In this document: positions 1 to 9,800 of the stretch, piece by piece
How the letters are laid out: the number at the start of each line of letters is the position of its first letter
Position numbering within the stretch: the stretch's first letter is position 1
Source of the DNA: Pelomyxa schiedti
Taxonomy: Eukaryota; Evosea; Pelobiontida; Pelomyxidae
Assembly: GCA_020536535.1 (NCBI GenBank)
Contig: JAHLWZ010000929.1
Coordinates: 1 to 44,401, forward strand
Length of the DNA stretch: 44,401 nucleotides
Direction: 5' to 3'
Program-made: the position numbers and the translations under genes
Notes under the pieces: generated by a model
What the model was told of the DNA's origin: nothing
Databases searched by the model: none
Seen by the model: the letters and a program-made list of their open reading frames with translations, nothing else

Positions 1-842
1 CAGGTTCTTTTTAACTTAGCATTTAAGCTCCGCTATTTTAACAAAACCAGTCTTCCACCAGTAGTTGTTTCTGTATTTTCCGCATTTGAATCTCTGCTGC
101 ATGACCCAGAAGAGTGTGCCCTGAAGTTAGCAGCAATCAATGAACTCCACCTTGCCGACTCAATATCTGGTACCAGCCTCCATTATAATAGTTACTAACT
201 CCTCAAGGTGGTCCTGGCGAAGCTGTGAAGCAATTCTTTACGTGGATAGATAAAAGGATAATACAACCAGAGTTACAGTCCAAGCAACAGTTACCGGCTC
301 GCACTTGCTCTGAAGTTGCTGTAATTCTGAGCTCTTTAAATAGTGGGGAACATAACACTGCCTTGCCAGAACCTCACAACCACAACCCAACCACCACCCC
401 TGCCAAATCAACAGAAATCAATAGAGCAAATCATGCGTCCAGCACCTCTGTCGAAAACAATTTTGCAACTTCAGTACCCAAAAGGTGCTGCGGTACCTCT
501 GCAGTGGGCGGAGTTGATCTTCAAAAACATAAAGCAAAGACGGTGGGTAAAGGCGTGTGGTGGGCGACGGGGTGGCCCATTGATCGAATTGGACATTCGT
601 TCGTTACGTCATCTCGGCTGTGTTTGCCCGCCGCGCTCTCAAGTATTTTTTGGATTTTTTTTTTTTTGTGCTGTAGATGTCATAGGTGGTGGTGCGCCGA
701 ATTGGGTATTGTATGTGCGATTGCCGATGTTGGTGGCAGCTAACTGAATGCAGAAGCTTTGTTATTGGTGCCGCCTGAATCTTCTGCTGTACTGGCTAGT
801 ATTAAGACTTACTGGCATGCACTCCAAGCTTCCTGTGTGTAG
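1..842 (+). CDS. 3' end of an unidentified protein-coding gene (partial)
   Basis: I do not recognise this protein. The window opens inside an exon that reads in frame from base 1 to about 169. A 38-nt intron (170-207) follows, with a clear TACTAAC-like branch site near its AG. The next exon (208-642) continues in one frame, including a Thr/Pro/Asn-rich stretch. A second intron (643-753, T-rich with CTAAC just before the final TGCAG) leads to a last exon ending in TAG at 840-842. The C-terminus looks helical (ALLLVPPESSAVLASI, then TYWHALQASCV). A second frame open over 343-747 gives a different sequence, but only the chosen frame joins both flanking exons. A 9-nt micro-exon (677-685) is possible but not needed. 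Confidence is good that this is coding and low for function. Confidence 0.6.
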
Positions 843-1873
843 TACCTTTATTGCATTGGTGAGCAAAAACAGGATTCCACCATATCACTTATGCAAGTTA
901 TGTCCTGCTTCAACCTATGGCGATGGAGTCATTTCACACTTCTCCAACAAGGTCATCTGGGCACATATCCCCACCAACCACAATCCACACCAGGGCTTGC
1001 TTGCTGGCATGCCAGCCACCATGGTGTCTCCATAGACTCAAAGAGTAAACAATGGAATAACAGTCTCTTCCATAACAATGTGTGAGCCAGTACACCACAG
1101 AACAAAGTTTCTTTTGTTCCCATAAGTCTGGGGTCCAAAAAAAACAAGGGTTTTTAAGGTAACCAGTCGGTGGAAAAATTGGGAACCACCCCCAAAGAAA
1201 TGGTTGCTGGACATTGCGTTGAAGAGATGTAAGACCTCTTCTGGCATTCAAACAACGTTGCAAAATGCCTAGCACCTAATTTGGCCATCAAAACATTTAA
1301 TAACAAACACCATTTTTGTTTGTTTTCAAATGGCACAAAAAGTTAGGATGAGCTCTACTGCTTTTGAACCTGCAACCTCACGAGCCACTGGGGCATAGAA
1401 GTAGCGCTATGGACAGCTGAGCCAAGCACCCTAGCTCAAAATAAGTGGAGGTATGGCTGATGTTATATATTATTTTAAGGCTGCAAAGCTGCTTGAGAGA
1501 GGAAAGAGGTAGGAGAGGAGGGAGGGAGGAACAACAGCATGATTGAGTAGTGACTGACTGACTGAGACTCAAAGTTGGTGAGTGTTGTGTGAAAGAGAGC
1601 CCCAGGGACAAACACTGTAGAACTGATTTGGTTTGTGAGCAATGGTGGATTAAGCAGTACAGCTAACTGCTGCAACAGTTGTTGGAGTTACATGATCATC
1701 CCCATCACCTTCTTTCGAACCGAAAAAATGTGGCATTTTTTAAAGCAGAAAAACCCTGGTCATTTTTTTCCGCGTGCTCTGCGTACTTTCCCAGAGAGCT
1801 TTCCCCCTACACAAGCTCCCCACTCAGCTGAAGAGTTTCTCTCCCACAGTTACAGCTACCCAACAACATACAG
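843..1873. other. Intergenic region, about 1 kb
   Basis: No convincing gene. Several short open frames occur on both strands (for example minus-strand 934-1275), but they have no domain signature, no splice-consistent continuation and no codon-like regularity. Bases 1495-1570 hold a purine-rich GGAGAGGAGGGAGG-type tract followed by a short GACT repeat. The one structured item is the tRNA-like sequence on the minus strand at 1346-1431. The last part should contain the promoter of the EBP-like gene. Confidence 0.5.
1346..1431 (-). repeat. tRNA-like / SINE-like sequence
   Basis: Read on the minus strand, the segment has a good Pol III A box (TGGCTCAGCTGT) about 50 nt upstream of a B-box-like GGTTCAAAAGC. 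The acceptor stem (GGGTG with CATCC) is only partly paired and the T arm is degenerate. It is therefore unlikely to be a working tRNA. A decayed tRNA pseudogene or the head of a tRNA-derived SINE fits better. I see no second copy in this window, so repeat status is inferred. Confidence 0.3.
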
Positions 1874-2817
1874 ATGTGGTGCACCCCACCCAGCGTACAC
1901 ATGCGCGGCCGCATCGCGAGGCGCTGCGCCGCCACGCTGCTGGCGATCCCCGTCGCTCTGTGGACCCTGGCGTACCTGTGCGGCCCCGCGGAGCCCCAGA
2001 TCCGCCACGCGGCCAAGCTCGCGTCGGCGTGCGCCATGGGCCTGCTAGCCGTGTCCATGACGTGGCCCCTCGTGCGCGCCGCGTTCTCGTCGAGCCAGAG
2101 GGGGAGGCGCGACCTGCTGCGCGAGTTCACGTGGCAGTGGTTCGTGCTGTCGTCCTTCTTCAATTTGGTGTGGCAGGTGCCTCTGGTTTTGTTCCGCGGG
2201 ACTATTGTGGAGGCGCCGAAAACTCGCGGCAACTTGTTCCTGTTCATAGCGTGGTGGGGATACGGTTTCGCGGACTCACACTATGGCACTGTGACTCAGT
2301 GGATGAAGAGCGAAGAGGTACTACTACTACCACTGCTTCTCCTTTGTGCTTTCATTGTTTTTCTAACATTATCCTCCTTCACCCTTTTTTTTTTTCTTTT
2401 TTTCATCCTACCCTTGTATAGTTGATGTGGTTTCTTGCGATTGTTGTTGGGGCAGTGGGAATGGTTTTGAATATTTCCGGAACTAAGAAAGGGAAATCTG
2501 ATAAAGTCACACAAAAACAAGCAATTGGCTATACTTTGATGGGGATTGCCTCTATTTGCGAATCATATAATGCCACACTTTACGTTGTTTATGACTGTCT
2601 CACTGGATTCCAAAACATAGTTGAAAAAGATTGGCTGTCTTTGGCTCTTTACTGGGGGTAAGTTTTCGAGTTTTCCTTCCCTCTATCACACTAATATTCA
2701 AATAGGTTCAATCCCCTTTGGGCTGGTTGTTCCCTAGCTGGCGGAATAATCTGCCTCTATGAAGTCCTGCACTGCAATGACTGGGGACGAAACACAACCC
2801 CCAAGAAATCAACGTAG
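1874..2817 (+). CDS. EXPERA/EBP-like (emopamil-binding protein family) membrane protein
   Basis: Three exons (1874-2317, 2422-2657, 2706-2817) encode 263 residues. The protein has about five hydrophobic segments. After a basic N-terminal part it follows the pattern of emopamil-binding protein / sterol delta8-delta7 isomerase: a helix FFNLVWQVPL, then WGYGFADSHY, a later helix with ESYN, then GFQN, and a final helix with FNPLW. Asn229 and Trp232 of FNPLW match the conserved Asn/Trp of EBP. The isomerase His and Glu (four residues apart in human EBP) are replaced by Asn97 and Gln101. The protein may therefore bind sterol-like ligands or act otherwise, as proposed for EBPL, instead of isomerising. 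It likely sits in the ER membrane. An alternative start is the Met codon at 1901. Exon 1 is much more G+C-rich than exons 2 and 3. Confidence 0.72.
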
Positions 2818-2892
2818 ATGTCTGTCCGTTACGAATTCTGTTCCCGTAACCGTAATTTGAAGTAATTTAAAAAAAAAACTCTTCGGCCGCCA

Positions 2893-3930
2893 ATGCATCA
2901 CACAGCGGCTTCCTCCGGAGGACCGCAGCAGCCTACGTCGGGCGCGAGCGTCGACGGAGCCGCGGGGAACACGCGCGTGCTCGCGTGCCTGGCGTTCCGC
3001 GCCGCCGCGGCCGCCAACTGCGCCATCGCGCTGCTGTGGCTTGCCAAGGAGATATCGCAGCAGACGACGATCGTGGTGGCCGCGATCATGCCCATGTTCC
3101 TGACCAACTGGGGCGTGTTCTCCGCCCTCGTGCAGTTCGCCTACTCCACGTTCTCGACGCTCTCCCGCCACACCGGCGGCGCCGCCGGCACCTCCGCGGG
3201 CACGCCCCCCGAGGCCCAGGCCCCCGCGGCCTCGTGCTCGGCCATACCCGCCACCGCGAACACCAACAGGGCCCTGTTCCGCGCGTCGCTGGCCACCAAC
3301 GCGGTCATCACGGCCGTGTTCTGGGGGCTGTGGGCGTGGGACCCCTCGACGATGATGCCCCCGCGCAGCGTCCTGCGGGCCGCGGGCCAGGAGTCCTTCG
3401 ACTACCCCATCACGCTGTGCCTGATGCAGCACCTCCTGCCCTGGCTGCTCCTCTCGGTCGACCTGCTCTGCTACGGCGTGGTGCCCCCGCTGGGCCTGGT
3501 CCGCGCCCAGGCGGCCCAGCGCCCGCCGTCCCTCAGGATGATGGGCGAGGGCCGCGCCCGCCGCGACGCCATGCCCCTCGCCGTGGTGTTCGTCAAGGAC
3601 TGCGTGGGCCAGGTGGCCCTGCAGCTGGTCCAGGGCGGCGTGATGCTGGCCGGGAGCTTCTACCTCGGCGCCTTCCCGTACCCCTTTGTCGACGAGCTGT
3701 GGAAGACCCCGGTGCTGTGCTTCATGGCCGCGGTGCTGTTCCTGGGCCTCACCTGCATGCTCTCGTTCCTGTGCACCGCCGCCACCCTCGTGCGCTCCGT
3801 CCCGCCGCTGGGCAGCGACGCCGCCCTGGCCGTCGGCGGCGGGACTCGCTATGGCCGGCTGGACGACCTGGACCAGTGGTCTGTATCTACTACTGCTCAC
3901 ACGAGGAAACGCAAGAATGGGCTGCTGTAA
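2893..3930 (+). CDS. AIG1/FAR-17a (androgen-induced gene 1) family membrane hydrolase
   Basis: An intronless reading frame of 345 residues starts 75 bp after the EBP-like stop. It has about six hydrophobic segments. FLT with Thr71 matches the catalytic Thr region of AIG1. MQHLLPWLL with His180 matches the catalytic His helix, especially the fungal/protist form with His three residues before Pro. A VFWGLWAWD segment and a YPFVDEL turn also follow the family. AIG1 and ADTRP are threonine hydrolases of fatty-acid esters of hydroxy fatty acids; the same activity is inferred here. A 30-residue Ala/Pro/Thr-rich insertion (about residues 94-124) interrupts the cytosolic loop. The gene is strikingly G+C-rich and lacks introns, unlike nearly every neighbour. 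The longer open frame on the opposite strand is a shadow. Confidence 0.78.
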   Translation: MHHTAASSGGPQQPTSGASVDGAAGNTRVLACLAFRAAAAANCAIALLWLAKEISQQTTIVVAAIMPMFLTNWGVFSALVQFAYSTFSTLSRHTGGAAGTSAGTPPEAQAPAASCSAIPATANTNRALFRASLATNAVITAVFWGLWAWDPSTMMPPRSVLRAAGQESFDYPITLCLMQHLLPWLLLSVDLLCYGVVPPLGLVRAQAAQRPPSLRMMGEGRARRDAMPLAVVFVKDCVGQVALQLVQGGVMLAGSFYLGAFPYPFVDELWKTPVLCFMAAVLFLGLTCMLSFLCTAATLVRSVPPLGSDAALAVGGGTRYGRLDDLDQWSVSTTAHTRKRKNGLL

Positions 3931-4196
3931 ACTTTGTGTCATAAACCAATTGTGGCAAATTTGAGGTGGAGTCCAAACAACAACAAAAAAAAAACTGTTC
4001 CACAGAAGATAGTCCAGCTCCACTTGGTGTATGTGGGCAGATAAGCTTTCTTGAATATTGTTTGAAGAGGGAATACATTGCAAGAAGGGACGTGGGTCCC
4101 GACTTACATTAAAACTTCTACACGCCAAAAAACCGGGACCAGGAAGATAGAACAACGGGGTGTTGGTAAATTGTGGGATCTTTTTCTTTTCTGCAT

Positions 4197-5703
4197 TTAA
4201 AGAGAAATGGCGGTTTTGCAGACAGGGCACGTTTTGTTTAATAGCAACCACTTGTCTATGCACTATTGTGTGTTAATGAAATCAATTTGCACATAAGGGG
4301 TCCATACGGGGTGATGAAATGTGTGGGTACACGGAAGAACGCGAGTCATCTGCCCTTCTTCCATTGTGTCCAGGCAAATGGAACATTCTTGATTAGACCC
4401 AGCCTGCACAGCAGTGAGTAATTTCCAAAACAACAAATTGCAGAAGGAAAGGGAGTCTTACTGGTGCAGGAACAAGCTTAAGAGATGCTATCTCATCTTT
4501 TCGGGCACCTTTCCTGTTAGGAACTTTTTCATCAAGCTGCAAGAGAGTCTCATAATCCTCACTGGATATTTCTCTAGGTAGGATTGGTGAAAAGTGTCAA
4601 CAAGCAATAAAACAAAAAAACCTGTCCATCAAATCAGCAAGGTTTCGGGAAAGTGTTCCTGTTTGTGCACCCGGAGGGCCACCTAAAAAGTACCTCACTG
4701 GGAGAAAAGAGGAACGAGTCCTGAGATTTCGAGCACTTCTCTCGATTGCGGTCTGAGTATTATGTGCGGGTTGAGTTGAAGTGTGTGAGGCCGTATCTGA
4801 GGTAGTTTCCGTGGAAAGAGCTTCGACTTGAGTGAAAACTAACTTAGGTCGCTGAGTCAGGCGTTGCACAAAAGCCGCAACTCTAGCCTGTGCTTCTTGT
4901 GCTTCTTCTACAACTGCGGCTTGTTCAACCTCAGCAAGTTGCCTGGCATATGCTTCATCTTGCTTCTCTTGAAGTTCTCGCTCTGATGGTGCTGAAGTAG
5001 ATTCAGGGGTATGAGTGCCTGGACCATCTTTGTGGGGCTTTTCCTGCTCGGTGGTTGTTTGCGTGTGACTTTGTGAGTCAGGAGCTTCCTCTTCCGTTCC
5101 AGACTGACGTGCTCTGGGTTTGGAAGATGGCTGCTTGTGTTTGGGCTTTGGTGTATTGGTATTTTTGTGATGAACATCATTTGGCTCAGCGTCGTCGCTG
5201 TTCGACGAGTCTCCCCCGTCTGCAGCCTCTTCTGGCGTGTTTTTCTTTTCTTTTTTCTTGATTCTCGTCTTCAGAGGCTCCCGTTTCTCACCCCTCTCTT
5301 CTTTCTCAGGCTTTTCGCCCCCGTCATCGCAACTCTTAAACAAAACTGGGCGGCAACGGCGGTTGGGCTTCCGAGCCAAAACCACAGACGAAGTAGTCGT
5401 AGATCTGGATCTGATTGGCAGTTCCGGCTTCTCCTCTACGTCCCGGTCCGGATCTTGTTTCCCCCGTTTATTTGAGTTTTTTGCCGAAGAACATGCGGAC
5501 GGCAACTTCGTTGATCGCGTAGACGACGTTGTTGTCGACGATGTGGTAGCCGTGCTGCTCGTCGTGCTGCTGTTTGTTGTAGTAGTTGAATTCGAAGGAG
5601 ATCCAACAGCGGGAGCAACGTCAGTGCGCCTTTTTTTGGACATCTTATCCGCGGAAATGGCTATCGTCTGCGGCGCTCTTTTGCGGTGCGTCGTCTCCGA
5701 CAT
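4197..5703 (-). CDS. RING-H2 E3 ubiquitin ligase with long charged disordered N-terminus
   Basis: Four exons on the minus strand (5703-4622, 4573-4462, 4403-4308, 4262-4197) give 451 residues. The first exon encodes a Ser/Thr/Lys/Glu-rich disordered region and a short Glu/Ala-rich helix. Exons 2-4 encode the conserved end: a lead-in SEDYETLLQLDE, then a complete RING-H2 with ECSICLD, PCTHTFHH joined across an intron to CIDKW, then CPVCK, eight residues before the stop. All eight zinc ligands (C3H2C3) are present, so E2 binding and ubiquitin transfer are expected. The gene converges on the AIG1-like gene (266 bp between stops) and diverges from Sec61 beta. The basic, Ser-rich N-terminus suggests nuclear location, which is inference. 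Confidence 0.88.
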
Positions 5704-5992
5704 GCACCTGTGCGTTCGCAAAGGGGAAAAAAAAGGGAATGATTGCAGTTGCCACAAGTTTTAATTAAATCTGTTCCAACAGATTCTTCCCTTTCAGAAA
5801 AGAACTCTGGGGAAGGAGATTGGAGGAACTGGAAGAGAGACTGTGTATGAAGTCTATGGGCCAGGCACCCGTCGCTACCACCCAGGTTGAAGAGTCCATT
5901 GGACGGTCAACGCCGGAATTATTTTCTTCTCGTCCTCTGACAAAGAGAAAATATTAATCACAAAATAAAAATATTCACGAACTAGTATCACG
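5704..5992. promoter_or_regulatory. Shared divergent promoter region (RING-H2 gene / Sec61 beta)
   Basis: This 289-bp gap lies between two start codons facing away from each other, so it should hold both promoters. I see no defined motif beyond A/T-rich tracts such as TTTTAATTAAAT near 5760. A 36-codon open frame at 5847-5957 is present but has no recognisable family. Confidence 0.4.
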
Positions 5993-6519
5993 ATGGTGTG
6001 CGGCCGTGTGGTTTCGGTGTTATGGTGTGCTTATTAACGAAAATCACAGAGGGCTCCAAGGGGTGTTTCATCACGTTCCTCGAGCGGTGTTCCTAAGGGC
6101 ACAAATCCCAGAAGGCAAAATCCCTCACTTTTTTTTTTTCCCTTCTTCTTTTCCCTCCTTTACCTCCACCGTTGTGCACAAGAATGCTCTTTTTCTTTTT
6201 TTCCTTTTTAATGTTTACATTAAATAGGAGGGCATCTGGTCGCTCTGTTGCCACGACAAGCAGCAGCTCCGGTGGTGGGGCAACCGGAATTGCTAAGAGC
6301 TTGCTCGGAATGTACAACGATGATTCACCCGGACTTAAAGTGTATGTGTCCTCATCTAATAAGATATTGATCGATTCACCATCATTATACAAATACAACT
6401 CTCCTCAACCATAACCAAAATACTTTTCGTGCAGAGGACCAACAGCCGTACTCATAATGAGTCTGTCATTCATCTGTTTTGTTGTCTTTTTGCACATTTG
6501 GGGCAAATTCAGACGGTGA
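5993..6519 (+). CDS. Sec61 beta subunit of the ER protein-conducting channel
   Basis: The conserved part is clear. GMYNDDSPGLK is followed after a 93-nt intron (6342-6434) by VGPTAVLIMSLSF, a tail-anchor transmembrane helix, HIWGKFRR and TGA at 6517-6519. This is the classic Sec61 beta C-terminus: an amphipathic DSPGLKVGP motif then one helix in the ER membrane. Upstream of it lies a Ser/Gly-rich stretch (SSSSGGGATG) beginning at a splice acceptor near 6228. The start is less certain. I propose ATG 5993, an intron ending CACAG near 6049, then an exon reading about RAPRGVSSRSSSG. The donor of the next intron (T-rich, to about 6227-6230) is unresolved. An in-frame ATG at 6184 within the T-rich tract is a poor alternative. 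Confidence 0.82.
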
Positions 6520-6854
6520 TCCTTGAAAATCATGTTGTTCATCAATAGGATTAATATTTTTTCCCTTACTTCCTGTTTCTCAACAGCCCAAACCCCACAT
6601 ACTTTTTTTCTTTTTCCCTTCACCTTTTTCTGTTCATGTCTGACAATGGGAACAACCGTTACAAGAACCCATCATTTCGTTTAGTGACTTGGTTCTTGGG
6701 CAAATAACCACTGCGAAGTGCTGTAGTTTGCAGATTACACATCAGAGACCTGAGCTCTGGTCTCGTTGCTTCTTTTGAGATCCCCAAAATTTTTTTTGCG
6801 AACGAAACTGGTTTTTTTCATCACAATTTTTTCTGCCAGGGGTCAAGGGAGCCC
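6520..6854. other. Intergenic region before the TOR gene
   Basis: These 335 bp separate the Sec61 beta stop from the proposed TOR start. The sequence is A/T-rich with several T runs. I see no open frame with family support and no RNA gene. The TOR promoter is presumably here. Confidence 0.45.
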
Positions 6855-9800
6855 ATGTCACAGCCACAACAACCGGCAGAAGCGTGGTTTGAGCCTCTGA
6901 GTCGTCACATATCGGATCTACGTTCTTCTAGGTGGTGTCATTTCGATTGTGAAATCGCTGCCTTTGTTGTTGTGGAGTTTTTTTTTTGTTTTTTGTTTTT
7001 TTGGTTTTGCTCGTCAGGTTTTTTCCTCGTGTCATTATGCTTATTGACTTTTGCTAGAAATGAAGAGTCGCGGGATAGGGCTGCAAGGAATTTGAGGGCC
7101 TTTGTCTTTTCGTGTTTGCGTGACTTCTTTGGTGAATCGTTGACCAAGTAGAGTTCTTTGTTCCCTTGTTGTTCACGTCTAGCCTGGCTAATATGTCTTG
7201 TTCAGATTTATTGGCAGCCTCAATTCTTTATTGAGTGGCCTTCTTGAGCCTACCACCCAAATCACTGAAAAAATCAATGCAGTGCATGCAATCGGTATCA
7301 GATATTCAATCTGTAGACCTTCCCCAACATATACAGACCAGCTTGTGGACCCTGAATTTGAGGAGAACATTGCCCATTTTTGCACTCTGCTACAAAAAGC
7401 ACTGGCTGTCAATGACCATGGTGTCCTTATTGCAGCTTCCCGGGCACTTGGTGCACTTTACTTTTTGACTGCCTGCCCATTTGAAGTCTCTAAATTGTGA
7501 AATATAGGACACTTGGCCCGAATTGGTGGCAATTCATCCGCTGATGGAGTGGAGACTCAACTTGATGTAGCAATACATCTTCTACCATCGCCACAAGTAC
7601 CCACTCCCACCACAAACTCGATTCCTTAGAAAAACTAGGCAGAGAGAAAGCTATGTGCAGTGCTCGTTTTGAAAGAGCTAGCAATTAATGTGCCTGTTTT
7701 ATTTTCTTCACATTTACCAGCTTTCATGAAAGATATCACATCAGCACTTCATCACCCCTCTGTGTGTCTTCCATTTTGCGGTTTCTCAAAATTAACTTGG
7801 AACAGATAGTAATAAGAGTTGAATCTCATGAGGCATTAAATGCGTGCCTTGATATATGCTCTAAGCGTGACAATATCCAAAATAAGGCTTGGTATCAGAT
7901 ACTTTTCAGTGCAGCAGAACAAGTTATAGGGACTCAGACAGGTTCACCTGAAGCCCTTCATGGCGCTCTACTGACATACGGTGTGCAAGAGTGTTTTAAG
8001 TTAAATGTCACAATGTGATACAGTATCTTTGCTCAGTTATGCTGGCCAATGGATGACTCACGAATGTGAGACTGCCAGAGCAGAAAAAAAGACCAGATTT
8101 GAGCAAGTTCATCAAACTTTTGCAAGGTTGTCCAAGGAGAAAAATTCCAAAGACAGAGATAGACTTGTCAGGCGTGCTGGTTGTTTTTTGTCCGAACTTT
8201 ATACTCCAATAACAAAGCCCAGTGATTGCCAGCATTCCCCATCTTGCCAAAGAGCCTTACACAAAGGAATTTGTGACCCTGTCATTGGAAGCCTGGGTAC
8301 ATTTCCTGTTGGCTGCAACAAAACCTGGGCAACATGATAAGTCATTAGCCTTTGAGTCTTTGAGCTCTCTGTTGGAGGTTGACTTGTAGTGGCAGCACGC
8401 TTTGTTCAATTCTTTCAACAGATTGTTGGATCTCACTTCCTATCTGAAGTACCAGAGATATTTCAAGTGATTAGTACAGCACTGCAACCAAAAAAACCTT
8501 GTCTTGCTGCCTTAACTTGCTTGGCAACTTTAACTAAGCAACTGAAAATTGGTTCTGAAACGGGAAGAATACAGCCAGATGACTATGAAAACCAGATCGC
8601 TCAAATAATTAGTACGGTCTTTTCCTCCCATTTTTTGGTTAAATGCATACAAAAGAGATGGCTGTTCAATTGGGATTAAGTACCACATTGGTCCATTCTT
8701 TGCGCGAATTGAAGAAGTGCACATCCTCTGTCTATGCCAAGTCGTCTTTTATGCCTTCCTTAGAGAAAGTTATTGATTCAAGTCTATTTACTGTAATTTC
8801 AACAGTAAGATTCTCAGTGCTCCCCCAGGTTCTAATTATCTGCTCTTGGTAGGTGCTGAGAAATACAGTTACACATACAGGACTGGTTCCTGGCTCTCGT
8901 GTTCCTGTGGGATTATGACTTCATTCTGCTTTGTCTCACCTTTTTTTTTTCAGAATCTTGATCCAGACCCTCAGCTCATTTTGGCATTGCATACTCTTGG
9001 CTCCTTTGAGTTTGAATCCCTTGATGTTAGAAACTTGCGTGACTGGGTGCACTTCCTGGATGCCGACTCCCCGTATTTACCTTCGAACAGTACTTCTTCA
9101 TTTAAGAGGTATTAAAGAGCAATCCGTAAAGAAGCTGCCATCACCTGTGCACACCTCATGCTTCAGGCAGGTGACCCTCTGCCTGTACGAGGGCAGCCTG
9201 GTGAGGTAATTTCTGAGGTTTTACAAAAACTACTTATGGTTGGCATTGCCGATCCAGGTTTCATCTCTTCAAATTAATTTCCCTAACATTTCATAGACCC
9301 AGAGATTAGAAAAACCGTTTTTGAAAAATTTGAACCCAGATTTGACCAACACTTGGCCCAAGCGGAAAATCTCCGCTCTCTCTTTACTGCATTGAACGAC
9401 GAATGCTTTGATGTTGGTCCCACCCTAGCCAACAATAAAATCAGAAAATGTGATCTCTTATAGATTAGGGAGATAGCGATTGTTTTGATAGGCAGATTAA
9501 CATCCCGCAACCCAGCCTATGTAATGCCTTCTCTTCGTAAGACTCTGATTCAGTTGTTAACTGAACTTGGTATGTAAATGTAAGTTGGGGAGAGGGTTCA
9601 TTTTAACTTTTTTGAAAGAATACTCTGGGGACAACAAAAGCAAAGAAGAGAGTGCCGTTCTTCTAGGCCGTTTAATTGTCTCATCAGAAAAACTCATCAA
9701 GCCCTGTGTGGAGTCTATCCTCAAAGCTCTATTACCCAAACTGGGACCTGGTTATGACTGCTGTTCTTTGTTGTTTTCTATTCATCGAAGTGCAGACTCA

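Noticed and set aside
677-685. 9-nt micro-exon in the first gene
   Set aside because: A single 111-nt intron (643-753) keeps the frame with fewer assumptions.
934-1275. 113-codon minus-strand frame in the first gap
   Set aside because: No family resemblance, no regular composition and no splice continuation; it may be part of the repeat beside the tRNA-like sequence.
2809-4263. 484-codon minus-strand frame and a 319-codon plus frame overlapping the AIG1-like gene
   Set aside because: Both are shadows of G+C-rich coding DNA. Only the frame from 2893 has transmembrane helices and the Thr/His motifs.
5847-5957. 36-codon plus-strand frame in the RING/Sec61 beta gap
   Set aside because: Too short to judge, no family resemblance, and it cannot be joined convincingly to Sec61 beta.
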